64,000 nt of DNA from VRUE01 sp963844395 (GTDB lineage Bacteria > Actinomycetota > Thermoleophilia > Solirubrobacterales > 70-9): the NCBI GenBank assembly GCA_963844395.1, contig CAWJNX010000001.1, positions 558,001 to 622,000 on the forward strand, written 5' to 3'. This document shows, one piece after another, positions 54,229 to 63,900 of this stretch; the stretch's first letter is position 1; each line of letters starts with the position of its first letter. Position numbers and translations under genes: made by a program. The notes under the pieces are model-generated. The model ran no database searches. It was not told the origin of the DNA and saw only the letters and a program-made list of their open reading frames with translations.

Positions 54229-54351
54229 TTGGCGGCCTTTCTACGTCGGTTTATGCCGGATCTCGGCTCGGAATGGGCCGCATGGCCCTGGCCGGAACGA
54301 TAGCGACTGGCGGCAGGGAGACAGCGTGAGGAAGCGCATAGACTCGCCGCC

Positions 54352-55839
54352 GTGCGCGTAGAGGTAAGTCAGAGTTCGTACGACCAGATCGACGTAGACC
54401 TGGTTGTGGTCGGCCTCTTCGACGGGGGCGACTTGCCCGAAGGGCGGCTGGGCTGGACGCCTGGGGTCGAGCACGCGAAGGGCGAGTTCAAGAAGCTGAC
54501 GATTCTCACCCCGGACGAACCGTGGCGGGCGCTCGTCGTCGGTCTCGGCAAGCACGAGGAGATGGACGCGGAGCGGGCGCGGGTCGCCGCGGCGCTGGCG
54601 GCAAAGGAGGCGGCGCGGCTGGAAGCGAGGCGGCTGGCCTGGCTGCTGCCCGAGCCGGCATACGGTGAGGCGGGCGAAAACGGCGATCGAAAAGTGCTCG
54701 AGGTCAACCAGGAGGCGTTCGCCGCCGCCCTCGTCACCGGCACGATCCTCGCCGACTACCGCTTCGATCGCTTCCTCAGCCGGGAGCCGGACGACCCTCC
54801 CCCGCCACGAATCGAGTCCCTCGTGCTGCTCGGTACCGAGAGCGTCGCCGGCGCGGTCGAGACGGCTCGCGTCTGTGCCACGGCTCAGAACCGCGCCCGT
54901 GACCTGCAGAGCCTGCCGTCCAACGTCGCCACCCCCTCTCACCTGGCCGGTCGCGCCGAGGAGATCGCCGCGGGCAGCGACGCGGTCACGGTCGAGGTGC
55001 TGGGTCGCGATGAGATCGCCGCCAAGGACATGGGCGGCCTGGTCGCCGTCAGCCAGGGCAGCGAGGAGGAGCCGAGGCTGATCGTGCTGCGCTACTCGGG
55101 CGGCGGCTCGGGGCCCACCCTGGGCCTGGTCGGCAAGGGAGTGACCTTCGACACCGGCGGCATCTCGCTGAAGCCGTCGGCGTCGATGCACGAGATGAAG
55201 ATGGACATGTCAGGCGCCGCCGCGGTGCTGGAGGCGGTGGCGGCGATCGCCGAGCTGGGCCTCGCCGTCGACCTGATCGCGGTCGTGCCTTCGACCGAGA
55301 ACATGCCGTCGGGTACCGCGATCAAGCCCGGCGACGTCATCACCCAATACAACGGCAAAACGGTGGAGGTCAACAACACCGACGCCGAGGGCCGACTGAT
55401 TCTCGCCGACGCGCTCGCCTACGCGGTCGAGCTGGGTGCGGAGCGGATCGTCGACCTGGCGACCTTGACGGGCGCCGTCGTGATCGCCCTCGGCTCGACC
55501 TACGCCGGCCTGGTCAGCAACGACGACGCGCTGGCCGGAGCCTTGGAAGGAGCCGCCGACGAGAGCGGCGAGCTGGTCTGGCGCCTGCCCCTCCACCCCG
55601 AGTACAAGGAGCTGACCAAAGGCACGGTCGCCGACCTGACTAACGCTTCGAGCAAGCGCAAGGCATCGACGATCTACGCGGCCTCGTTCCTGGAGGAGTT
55701 CGTCGGCGACACCCCCTGGGCCCACGTCAACATCGCCGGCACCGCCTGGGACGTCGGCCGCGAGTACACCGGCAACGACGCCAGCGGCTTCGGTGTCAGG
55801 CTGCTGGTCGAGCTGGCCCGAGAGCTGGCCGGCGACTGA
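54352..55839 (+). CDS. pepA: Leucyl aminopeptidase (M17)
   Basis: 495 residues, GTG start. Two-metal peptidase of family M17. C-terminal catalytic domain: 'LVGKGVTFDTGGISLKP' (Lys, Asp), 'MKMDMSGAAAVL', 'VNNTDAEGRLILADAL' (family signature NTDAEGRL with Asp/Glu ligands and Arg), 'LTGAVVIALGS'. The N-terminal domain is the usual divergent regulatory part. Cytoplasmic hexamer expected. It is divergent from the thiolase gene. Confidence 0.95.
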   Translation: MRVEVSQSSYDQIDVDLVVVGLFDGGDLPEGRLGWTPGVEHAKGEFKKLTILTPDEPWRALVVGLGKHEEMDAERARVAAALAAKEAARLEARRLAWLLPEPAYGEAGENGDRKVLEVNQEAFAAALVTGTILADYRFDRFLSREPDDPPPPRIESLVLLGTESVAGAVETARVCATAQNRARDLQSLPSNVATPSHLAGRAEEIAAGSDAVTVEVLGRDEIAAKDMGGLVAVSQGSEEEPRLIVLRYSGGGSGPTLGLVGKGVTFDTGGISLKPSASMHEMKMDMSGAAAVLEAVAAIAELGLAVDLIAVVPSTENMPSGTAIKPGDVITQYNGKTVEVNNTDAEGRLILADALAYAVELGAERIVDLATLTGAVVIALGSTYAGLVSNDDALAGALEGAADESGELVWRLPLHPEYKELTKGTVADLTNASSKRKASTIYAASFLEEFVGDTPWAHVNIAGTAWDVGREYTGNDASGFGVRLLVELARELAGD

Positions 55840-55849
55840 ATCCCCACCC

Positions 55850-56377
55850 CTATTCGTTCGACTGCTCGGCGAGACGCCGTTGCTCGTCGGCGATGGCGAT
55901 GTACTCCTCGACCATCAACTTGTCCTTGGTCCGATTCGCGGCCCGCTTCATCGCGATCAGATGGTCGAGCGATGCGACTGGGACTTGATAGCCGGCCACA
56001 TCACGCTCTACCGCTTCTGCCCTCAGCTCCTCGTATGAGGGCATTCCCGCTGCGTCGGCGAGCACGTCGAGATCTCCGTGAGGCGTAATGAACGTGAAGT
56101 TGGCCCCGTTTTCAATCGTCTTCGCATCGAGTTGAAACGGTAGATCCGCGGGAGCACCGCGAAGGCGTACGCCAATCTCTTCCAGCGCGGCGACAAGACG
56201 GACGACGTTCGACTTGTTCCGGGCGTAGAGAACGTCGAGATCGAAGCTCGGATAGTTGGACCCGTGCGAGATCCCCGCCATCCCGCCAATCAGCACGAAG
56301 TCAACGCCGTGGCGGAGCAGCGGCGTGAGGAGCTCTTTCAGGTTGGGCGCTTTTGGCGGTAACTCGCGATCCGTCAC
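55850..56377 (-). CDS. Nucleotidyltransferase (AbiEii/MNT-like)
   Basis: 175 residues. NTase signature 'VDFVLIGGMAGISHGSNYPSFDLDVLYARN' with GG..G..HGS...D-x-D, and a third acidic residue in 'HGDLDVLADAAG'. The tail 'VPVASLDHLIAMKRAANRTKDKLMVEEY' is typical of the AbiEii/NTase group (the 'LI-x-x-K-x-A-x-R-x-K-D' helix). It overlaps the XRE gene by 4 bp. Such HTH-NTase pairs act as toxin-antitoxin-like modules, the NTase modifying RNA or protein; here the target is unknown. Confidence 0.8.
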   Translation of the reverse strand: MTDRELPPKAPNLKELLTPLLRHGVDFVLIGGMAGISHGSNYPSFDLDVLYARNKSNVVRLVAALEEIGVRLRGAPADLPFQLDAKTIENGANFTFITPHGDLDVLADAAGMPSYEELRAEAVERDVAGYQVPVASLDHLIAMKRAANRTKDKLMVEEYIAIADEQRRLAEQSNE

Positions 56378-56706
56378 AACGACTCCGCTCTGCGCACGTT
56401 CGGGCTGTTCTCGATCACTTGGTTGGCAAAGGCGATGCCGTACTCGAGCCGAACCGACGGCGTGAGGCGAAGCCGTTCGCGAATCAATGACGTATCGACT
56501 CCCGTGTCCCGCTTCTCAGCCGTCAGTGTCAGGTCCTCGCCGAGCAGGTAGAGCAGCTCCCGCAGAGTCTCGACCGAAGGGGAGTTCCGGCCCCGCTCTA
56601 TCCGGGAGATCGCCGATTGCGTCGTGCCGGCTCGCATCGCAAGTTGCTTTTGACTGACGCCATGCTTCTGCCGAGCCTGAAGCAACAATTCGCCGGGTGG
56701 GATCAT
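56374..56706 (-). CDS. XRE family helix-turn-helix protein
   Basis: 110 residues. HTH: 'LLLQARQKHGVSQKQLAMRAGTTQSAISRIERGRNSPSVETLRELLYLLGEDL' (residues ~8-60). The C-terminal half 'LIRERLRLTPSVRLEYGIAFANQVI' matches a segment often found in antitoxins linked to nucleotidyltransferases. First gene of the pair; an inverted repeat just upstream fits autorepression. The pair's upstream DNA is AT-rich for this genome, hinting at acquisition. Confidence 0.85.
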   Translation of the reverse strand: MIPPGELLLQARQKHGVSQKQLAMRAGTTQSAISRIERGRNSPSVETLRELLYLLGEDLTLTAEKRDTGVDTSLIRERLRLTPSVRLEYGIAFANQVIENSPNVRRAESL

Positions 56707-56714
56707 TTTTTGAT

Positions 56715-56749
56715 CATAGCGAATATGTGCTTATTACGAATTCGCTATG
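56715..56749. promoter_or_regulatory. Inverted repeat upstream of the XRE/NTase pair
   Basis: Perfect 10-bp arms CATAGCGAAT (56715-56724) and ATTCGCTATG (56740-56749) with a 15-nt AT-rich spacer, ending 8 bp from the XRE start codon. The right arm covers the stop codon of the thioesterase gene. Likely operator for the XRE protein. Confidence 0.6.
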
Positions 56750-57332
56750 CGCCGAGAATCATGCAGGTAGCGACGCCGTGGGCGAGCAGCTTGCCGCTCT
56801 CGGCGGCGGTCAGGTTGGCCTCGCAGGTCGCCTGGCGGCGGCCGCGGTAACGGACATTGGCCTCGCAGAGGACGCGGCCGGTGTCGCGGGTGATCGGGCG
56901 AACGTACTTTGCCTCGAGGCCGAGCGAGGTGTAGCCGACGCCGGCCGGCAGGGTGGTGTGCACGGCGCAGCCGAGCGCCGAGTCGAGCAGGGTCGCCGCG
57001 TAGCCGCCGTGGACGACCCCGATCGGGTTGTAGTGCTCCTCGCCGGGCTCGCCCTCGAATACGGCCCGCCCCTCCCCCAGCTCGATCGGCCGCAGCCGCA
57101 TCGTCACCGCGATCGGCGGCGGGGGCAACTCGCCGGCGACGATCGCTTCCATGTACTCCATCCCGGTCATCGTCGCGCCGGCCGCCGCGGTCGGCACCGG
57201 GTCCTGCCAGACGAGGGTGCGGCTACGGCTCGTCTCCGGACTGGCCTCGGCGAAGGCGAGGGCCGCGTGAACAGCAGTGCCCCCGTCTTGCGCAGCGGCT
57301 GCGACTTTCGCGGCGACGCTGTCCTCGCTCAC
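56745..57332 (-). CDS. PaaI-type hotdog thioesterase
   Basis: 195 residues from a GTG. The hotdog domain is clear in the last ~145 residues: 'RTLVWQDPVPTAAAGATMTGMEYMEAIVAGELPPPPIAVTM', 'HYNPIGVVHGGYAATLLDSALGCAVHTTL' (HGG motif with the catalytic region), 'YTSLGLEAKYVRPI' and 'GKLLAHGVATCMIL'. It hydrolyses acyl-CoA, often phenylacetyl-type. The start is uncertain: the frame is open to a TTG at 57521, but that start lies within an inverted repeat. The N-terminal ~45 residues (AAKVAAAAQDGG...) may not be part of the enzyme fold. Confidence 0.75.
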   Translation of the reverse strand: MSEDSVAAKVAAAAQDGGTAVHAALAFAEASPETSRSRTLVWQDPVPTAAAGATMTGMEYMEAIVAGELPPPPIAVTMRLRPIELGEGRAVFEGEPGEEHYNPIGVVHGGYAATLLDSALGCAVHTTLPAGVGYTSLGLEAKYVRPITRDTGRVLCEANVRYRGRRQATCEANLTAAESGKLLAHGVATCMILGA

Positions 57333-57514
57333 CGGCGGCCCCAGGCCGTCGTCTCGGAACCTCGGGGATTCGCGACGCGGCGGCTTGCCGGGTAGTGCAG
57401 ATCGGCCGTTATCTCCGCCTGGCTGATGGCGATCCGCGGGGTCTTCGAACGGCGATGGCTTCTGTGTCTGCTGATCAGCCTCATCGCTTGGCCTCCAATC
57501 GGGCTCATTGGTGG

Positions 57515-57572
57515 GTTGCAAGAAGCAACTCCTGACACGATCACCCTACCCGACTCAGTTGCTTGGTGCAAC
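57515..57572. promoter_or_regulatory. Two GTTGC-N5-GCAAC operator-like repeats
   Basis: GTTGC-AAGAA-GCAAC (57515-57529) and GTTGC-TTGGT-GCAAC (57558-57572), 43 bp centre to centre, about four helical turns. They lie between the divergent thioesterase and HxlR genes. The pattern fits a dimeric winged-helix regulator that represses itself and the neighbour. Confidence 0.65.
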
Positions 57573-57594
57573 CTAATGTGAGAAGATTACGTTT

Positions 57595-58089
57595 GTGCTC
57601 CGTCACGACTATCCGGGACAGGTCTGCTCGATCGCCAAGGCGCTGGAGGTGATCGGAGAGCGTTGGTCGCTGCTGATCGTGCGCGACGTGATGAACGGCC
57701 GGCGCCGCTTCGACGAGCTACAGAAGGGCCTTGGAATCGCCCGCAACGTCCTCTCGACCCGCCTGCAGCGGCTGATCGAGGAGGACATCCTCGAGCGGCG
57801 GCCCTACCAGCAAAGCCCGGCCCGCTACGAGTACTTCCTGACCGAGAAGGGGCTAGACCTCTGGCCGTCGCTGGTCGCACTGCTGGGCTGGGGCGACCGC
57901 CACTCCCCCTACCCGGACGGCCCGCCGATGCTGATCGTCCACAAGGAGTGCGGCGGCCAGGTCAGCGACCGCGGCATCTGCGAGAGCTGCGACAAGGTCC
58001 TGAACGCGCGCGATGCTCGCGCCCTGCCCGGCCCAGGGTTGGAAGCGGCCGAGGAGCCTGAGACGGCCCTGGCGGCAGCCGGCGACTGA
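57595..58089 (+). CDS. HxlR family winged-helix regulator
   Basis: 164 residues, GTG start. 'QVCSIAKALEVIGERWSLLIVRDVMNGRRRFDELQKGLGIARNVLSTRLQRLIEEDILERRPYQQSPARYEYFLTEKGLDLWPSLVALLGWGD' is the complete HxlR fold, with Cys11 at the usual redox-sensing place. The C-terminal ~60 residues add a possible zinc knuckle: Cys-x13-Cys-x-x-Cys in 'HKECGGQVSDRGICESCDKVL'. Probably represses the divergent thioesterase gene through the repeats at 57515-57572. Confidence 0.9.
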   Translation: MLRHDYPGQVCSIAKALEVIGERWSLLIVRDVMNGRRRFDELQKGLGIARNVLSTRLQRLIEEDILERRPYQQSPARYEYFLTEKGLDLWPSLVALLGWGDRHSPYPDGPPMLIVHKECGGQVSDRGICESCDKVLNARDARALPGPGLEAAEEPETALAAAGD

Positions 58090-58149
58090 TGGGTTTTCCA
58101 CCCTATGGTGTGGTCAACTCATCAATCGATGGAGACCGAGGAGGGCTAG

Positions 58150-59586
58150 ATGGCGACGGCGGCTGAGCTTCAGGTTCGAGACAGGATCTTCATCGGCGGC
58201 GAGTGGGTCGAGTCCGAGGGGACCGAGACGATCGACGTGGTCAACTCGACCACCGAGGAGGTCATGGGCTCAATCCCGGCCTGCACGCCGGGCGACGCCG
58301 ACCGCGCCATCCGCGCCGCTCGCGAGGCCTTCGAGTCCTGGTCGCGGACCTCGCGCCAGGAGCGCGCCGGCTACCTGGAGGCGATCGGCGCCGGGCTCGG
58401 CGAGCGCTCCGAGGAGATCGCGGCGACGATCGCCCAGGAGCTGGGGATGCCGCTGAAACTAAGCCAGATCATCCAGGCCGGCCTGCCCACCGGGCAGTTC
58501 GCGGCAATGCCGAAGCTGATGGAGGAAGTCGCCTGGGAGGAGGAGATCGGCAACTCCCGCGTGCTGCGCGAGCCGATCGGCGTGCTCGGGGCGATCACCC
58601 CCTGGAACTACCCCCTCAACCAGATCGCCGCCAAGGTGGCCCCCGCCCTGGCCGCGGGCTGCACCGTCGTCCTCAAGCCGAGCGAGGTGGTGCCGCTCAA
58701 CGCCTTCATCCTCGCCGAGGTGATCGAGGCAGCCGGCCTTCCCGCCGGCGTCTTCAACCTGGTCACCGGCACCGGGCCGACGGTTGGCGAGGCGATCGCC
58801 GGCCATCCGGGTGTCGACATGGTCTCCTTCACCGGCTCGACCCGGGCCGGACGGCGCGTCTCCGAGTTGGCCTCGGCGACCGTGAAGCCAGTCGCGATGG
58901 AGCTGGGCGGCAAGTCGCCGAACGTGATCCTCGACGACGCCGACCTTGCGAGGGCCGTCCCCGACGGCGTCGCCAAGTGCTTCCTCAACTCCGGCCAGAC
59001 CTGCAGCGCCCTGACCCGAATGCTCGTCCCCCGCGAGAAGCTCGCCGAGGCGGAGCAGCTCGCCGTCGAGGCGGCCGAGGGCTACACGCCGGGCGACCCG
59101 TTCGAGGCCTCGACCAGGCTCGGGCCACTCGTCTCCGATGTCCAGCGCGAGCGCGTCCGCAGCTTCATCGAGAAGGGCGAGGCCGAGGGGGCGAAGCTGC
59201 TGACCGGTGGTGCCACGCCCCCTGAGGGGCTGGATCGCGGCTACTTCGTCCGCCCCACCGTTTTCTCCGAGGTGACGCCGGAGATGACGATCGCCCAGGA
59301 GGAGATCTTCGGCCCAGTCCTCGTCATCCAGCCCTACGAGGACACCGACGACGCGGTGCGGATCGCCAACGACACCGTCTATGGCCTCGCCGGCGGCGTC
59401 TGGGCGGCGGACGCCGACCGAGCCATCGAAGTCGCCAAGCGCATCCGAACCGGCCAGATCGAGATCAACGGCGGCGCCTTCAACCCGCTCGCCCCCTTCG
59501 GAGGCTACAAGCAGTCCGGGCACGGGCGCGAGAACGGCCGCTACGCGATCGAGGAGTTGCTGCAGGTAAAGAGCCTGCAGCTGTAG
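58150..59586 (+). CDS. NAD(P)-dependent aldehyde dehydrogenase
   Basis: 478 residues. Oxidises an aldehyde to the acid. 'GAITPWNYPLNQIAAKVAPALAAGCTVVLKPSEVVPL' (cofactor region), 'FTGSTRAGRRV', catalytic Glu in 'MELGGKSPNVIL', catalytic Cys in 'LNSGQTCSALTRML', and 'EEIFGPVLVIQPY'. Substrate not determinable. GAGGAGGG lies upstream of the ATG. Sixty bp downstream of the HxlR gene on the same strand, so it could be cotranscribed. Confidence 0.94.
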   Translation: MATAAELQVRDRIFIGGEWVESEGTETIDVVNSTTEEVMGSIPACTPGDADRAIRAAREAFESWSRTSRQERAGYLEAIGAGLGERSEEIAATIAQELGMPLKLSQIIQAGLPTGQFAAMPKLMEEVAWEEEIGNSRVLREPIGVLGAITPWNYPLNQIAAKVAPALAAGCTVVLKPSEVVPLNAFILAEVIEAAGLPAGVFNLVTGTGPTVGEAIAGHPGVDMVSFTGSTRAGRRVSELASATVKPVAMELGGKSPNVILDDADLARAVPDGVAKCFLNSGQTCSALTRMLVPREKLAEAEQLAVEAAEGYTPGDPFEASTRLGPLVSDVQRERVRSFIEKGEAEGAKLLTGGATPPEGLDRGYFVRPTVFSEVTPEMTIAQEEIFGPVLVIQPYEDTDDAVRIANDTVYGLAGGVWAADADRAIEVAKRIRTGQIEINGGAFNPLAPFGGYKQSGHGRENGRYAIEELLQVKSLQL

Positions 59587-59618
59587 CTTTCCCCCGCCTG
59601 CCCCCATAGCCTCGGCAC

Positions 59619-60266
59619 ATGCGCGGCTCCGAATCTCCGATCGCGGTTCTCCTCGTCGATGAAGATGCGATGTTTCTCCACGGCATTCGGAGCCTGCTTG
59701 AGGAGGAAGGATTTGGGATCGCAGGCGAAGCCCGTAACGCCGAGGAGGCGATCGCACAGTCCGTCGAGTCGGCGCCGGATGTCGTCCTGATGGCGGTGCG
59801 GATGCGCGGCGCCTCCGGGATCGAGGCGACCAGGCGGATTTGCGAAACCGTGGCGGACGTCCGGGTATTGATGCTGACCAATTCGATCGACTCCGCCGAT
59901 GTCGAATCCGCGATCCGTGCGGGCGCCTGCGGCTATGTCCTCAAGGAGGATTCCTCCGAGGAGATCGTCGCCGCGATCCGAGCTGCTGCAGCGGGCGGAT
60001 CGCCCCTATCCCCGCAGATCGCCGGAGGACTTATTGGACATCTGCGTGCCGATTCGGGAAGCGATGGCACGACGATCCACCTCACCGCCCGCCAGCGAAG
60101 CGTCCTGGAGCTACTCGTGGCCGGACGCCAAAATGCCGAGATCGCCACCGATCTCTCGATCAGCGTCAACACGGTGAAGCGGCACGTCTCACACTTGTTC
60201 GCAAAGCTGGAGGTCGAGAACCGGACCCAGGCCGCGGTCGAGGCGACGCGACGCGGTCTGCTCTAG
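59619..60266 (+). CDS. NarL/LuxR-type response regulator with atypical receiver
   Basis: 215 residues. Receiver (1-120): acidic pocket 'LLVDEDAMFLHG', signalling Thr/Ser region 'LMLTNSID', conserved Lys in 'GYVLKEDSSEEI'. The phosphoacceptor position, normally Asp in 'VLMDVRMPG', is Ala59 here ('VLMAVRMRG', codon GCG at 59793-59795), so it cannot be phosphorylated in the usual way. LuxR HTH (150-210): 'LTARQRSVLELLVAGRQNAEIATDLSISVNTVKRHVSHLFAKLEVENRTQAA'. No sensor kinase is nearby. It ends 4 bp inside the convergent regulator gene. Confidence 0.9.
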   Translation: MRGSESPIAVLLVDEDAMFLHGIRSLLEEEGFGIAGEARNAEEAIAQSVESAPDVVLMAVRMRGASGIEATRRICETVADVRVLMLTNSIDSADVESAIRAGACGYVLKEDSSEEIVAAIRAAAAGGSPLSPQIAGGLIGHLRADSGSDGTTIHLTARQRSVLELLVAGRQNAEIATDLSISVNTVKRHVSHLFAKLEVENRTQAAVEATRRGLL

Positions 60267-60916
60267 AAGCTTCCTTCGACCAGGGCCACTGCCTCCAGGC
60301 GGCTCCGCGCCCCCAGCTTGCGCGTCGTCGCCGAGACGTGCCGGCGAACGGTTACGGGCGAGAGCGAGAGTCGCTCGGCGATCTCCGCCGTGGTCAATCC
60401 CTCGCAAAGCAGGTCGAGTACCTCCCACTCGCGACTGCTGAGGTCAACTCTGCCGTGCTTGCCAGCCACTGTCCGTCGCCGGTCCTGGGTCTGCAGCGCC
60501 TTGACCAGGTGCGCCATCAGCGGGCGGGGTATCGCGGCCTCTCCCTGGACCACTCCCCGCAGCGCGTGGGCGAGCCGCTCGGGGTCCATCCCCTTGAGCA
60601 GGTAGCCGACCGCCCCGGCCCGGATCGCATCGATCAGGTCGTCGTGCCCGTCGGAGGCCGAGAGCATGACCACGGCGGTCTCGGCTGCGCTCTTGGTGAG
60701 CTCTCGCGCCACGTCGATGCCGCTGCCGTCGGGGAGGCGGACGTCAACCAGGCAGATGTCGGGTCGCTCGCGCTGCGCCACCTCGACCCCTTCCTCCGCC
60801 GTCACGGCTTCGGCCGTCACCGTGAATCCGCTGCGCTCGAGGATCTTGCGAACCGACGATCGGACCAGGCGCTCATCCTCGACCAGGACCACACTGATCC
60901 TCCGCTCGCGAGGCAC
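60263..60916 (-). CDS. NarL/LuxR-type response regulator
   Basis: 217 residues. Normal receiver: 'VVLVEDERLVRSSVRKIL', phosphoacceptor Asp in 'ICLVDVRLPDGSGIDVA', 'VVMLSASDGHDDL', Lys in 'GYLLKGMDPERL'. LuxR HTH: 'LSSREWEVLDLLCEGLTTAEIAERLSLSPVTVRRHVSATTRKLGARSRLEA'. Same family as the convergent gene at 59619 but with an intact phosphorylation site. Sensor partner not in the window. Confidence 0.92.
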   Translation of the reverse strand: MPRERRISVVLVEDERLVRSSVRKILERSGFTVTAEAVTAEEGVEVAQRERPDICLVDVRLPDGSGIDVARELTKSAAETAVVMLSASDGHDDLIDAIRAGAVGYLLKGMDPERLAHALRGVVQGEAAIPRPLMAHLVKALQTQDRRRTVAGKHGRVDLSSREWEVLDLLCEGLTTAEIAERLSLSPVTVRRHVSATTRKLGARSRLEAVALVEGSF

Positions 60917-60991
60917 GGCAGGAGACTAACCGCGCCGCCGGGGGGTCGCGGCCGCGCCTCGCCGTGGCGGGTGTCGCTCAGTGAGCGCGAC

Positions 60992-63900
60992 TCAGCGTGC
61001 GACCAGGTTGCCGCCGCCGAGCAGCTGCTCGATCGTCCGGGTTCCGTCCCACCTGCTGGCGAACCAGAGTCCACCCGCCTTGTTCCACACCGTAATCCCG
61101 ATCGTGTCGTAGGAGCCGGGCTCGCCCTTGTCGGTCATCGTCACCTGCAGCGTCGCGTTGCCGTCGATGGCTTTCGTTTCCAGCGGATCGGTGATGTCCT
61201 GGATGTTCGCTTTGCCGTTGAAGGTGGCTTTGGCCGGTTTCGTCGGGCTGGGGACGCCGCTGGATGCGACGTACAGAGAGGTCATCGAGTTGCCCTTGAT
61301 CTGATAGACGCGGCCGGCGTTGCGAATGATCGTGTTGATGTTGCCCTGCAGGTTGGTGCCCGACTTGTTGTACTTGACGTTGAAGCCGAAGTTCGTCTTG
61401 GCGCCCGCGCCACCGGCTTTCTGGCCTGCCGAGGCCTGATTGATTAGGTAGCCACCGCCGGTGATGAAATTAGTGCCGATCGGCTTCGAGACGGTCACGA
61501 CCGTGTTGTCAGTGCCCTCGTAGCGGATGTAGCGGCCCTCGACTTTGATTCCGACCGTGAACTGCACGCTGTCCTGAGTGCCGATGTTGGCGCTCCAGTT
61601 GCAGGTCACCGTGCCGACTTTCGGGTCGGCGAGACTGACCAGACCGACCGGGAGGTTGCTGCAGCCCGTTGAGAGCGCTTTGCCGGCGCCGTCAACGAAG
61701 GTGACTTTCGCGAACGGGATCTCTCCGGCGTTGGGGTCATAGGCGGGATCGCCGGTCAGAGCGGTGATGTCCTTGATCGTCGCGCTGAGCACTACGGTGG
61801 CGGTGCTCGAGGAGGTCGACGAGGTCAGGGCAAACAGGTCACCGGTGTAAAAAGCGCCGGCGTTCTCCTGCGTCACCGTGAACGGATCGCTGTCGCTAGC
61901 GGAGTCGTAGAGACCATCGCCCGCGTAGCTGGCTTTGACCGTGTATGAGTCATTGGCCTGGGTGATCTGCAGCGTCGTGGTGGCCACGCCACTGGCGTTG
62001 GTCGTCGCCGTCGTCGTCTGGCTTCCGATCGTAAAGGTGATCGTCTTACCGGCGAGCGGAGTGGAGCCGTCGAGCAGGGTCGCTTTCAGATCGGTGAAGT
62101 CGCTGTACTGCTCAGAGCTGTCGCCGCCGTAGGTCAGCGAGGTCGGGTGTTTGCCGACAGTGACCGAGGCAGTGCGGATGCTGTCGGTACCGCCGTCCTC
62201 GTCGCTGACCCGCAGTGCCGCGGTGTAGCTGCCGGGGGCAGCGTAGGTGTGCGATGGCGAGGCGCCGGTCGTGTCGGCGCTGAAGGTACCGCTGTAGTCG
62301 AAGTCCCACTCGAAGGTCAGCGTGTCGTTGGAGCCGGCTGGGTCGGTGGCGGTGCCCGTGAATTCGATCGGATTGCCCCAGGTGCCCGAGTAGGGCCCGC
62401 CCGCGTCACCACTCGGTTTGAGGTTGGCGATCGCCACCGAGAGGGTGCCGGAGCCGATCTCATCGCCGTCGTTGGCTCTGACCTCGACCAGCGAGGTGGC
62501 GGGGCCGTCGGGGAAGGTGCAGGAGTAGCTGGCGGGATCGGGGTCGGCGGCGTAGGTGCCGGCCGCGCCGCAGGTCTCAGTGATCGTCAGGGTGTCGGCG
62601 CCGGGGTCGGTCGCGGTGTAGGTGTAGGTGGCGCTGTCGCCCTCGTTAGCGGTGGCGGGGCCGGAGACTTTGACCGTCGGTTTGAGGTTGGCGATCGCCA
62701 CCGAGAGGGTGCCGGAGCCGATCTCATCGCCGTCGTTGGCCCTGACCTCGACCAGCGAGGTGGCGGGGCCGTCGGGGAAGGTGCAGGAGTAGCTGTCGGG
62801 ATCGGGGTCGGCGGCGTAGGTGCCGGCCGCGCCGCAGGTCTCAGTGACGCTCAGGGTGTCGGCGCCGGGGTCGGTCGCGGTGTAGGTGTAGGTGGCGCTG
62901 TCGCCCTCGTTGACTGCGGCGGGGCCGGAGACTTTGACCGTCGGTTTGACGTTTTTGATCTCGACCGAGAGGGTGCCGGAGCCGATCTCATCGCCGTCGT
63001 TGGCCCTGACCTCGACCAGCGAGGTGGCGGGGCCGTCGGGGAAGGTGCAGGAGTAGCTGGCGGGATCGGGGTCGGCGGCGTAGGTGCCGGCCGCGCCGCA
63101 GGTCTCAGTGACGCTCAGGGTGTCGGCGCCGGGGTCGGTCGCGGTGTAGGTGTAGGTGGCGCTGTCGCCCTCGTTAGCGGTGGCGGGGCCGGAGACTTTG
63201 ACCGTCGGTTTGACGTTTTTGATCGCCACCGAGAGGGTGCCGGAGCCGATCTCATCGCCGTCGTTGGCCCTGACCTCGACCAGCGAGGTGGCGGGGCCGT
63301 CGGGGAAGGTGCAGGAGTAGCTGGCGGGATCGGGGTCGGCGGCGTAGGTGCCGGCCGCGCCGCAGGTCTCAGTGACGCTCAGGGTGTCGGCGCCGGGGTC
63401 GGTCGCGGTGTAGGTGTAGGTGGCGCTGTCGCCCTCGTTAGCGGTGGCGGGGCCGGAGACTTTGACCGTCGGTTTGACGTTTTTGATCGCCACCGAGAGG
63501 GTGCCGGAGCCGATCTCATCGCCGTCGTTGGCTCTGACCTCGACCAGCGAGGTGGCGGGGCCGTCGGGGAAGGTGCAGGAGTAGCTGGCGGGATCGGGGT
63601 CGGCGGCGTAGGTGCCGGCCGCGCCGCAGGTCTCAGTGACGCTCAGGGTGTCGGCGCCGGGGTCGGTCGCGGTGTAGGTGTAGGTGGCGCTGTCGCCCTC
63701 GTTAGCGCTGGCGGGGCCGGAGACTTTGACCGTCGGTTTGACGTTTTTGATCGCCACCGAGAGGGTGCCGGAGCCGATCTCATCGCCGTCGTTGGCTCTG
63801 ACCTCGACCAGCGAGGTGGCGGGGCCGTCGGGGAAGGTGCAGGAGTAGCTGTCGGGATCGGGGTCGGCGGCGTAGGTGCCGGCCGCGCCGCAGGTCTCAG

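Noticed and set aside
57329..57484. 51-codon ORF upstream of the thioesterase (MRLISRHRSHRR...), ending in a GTGA overlap
   Set aside because: It has GGAGG upstream, but the product is a very basic low-complexity peptide like other chance frames; kept only as a possible leader.
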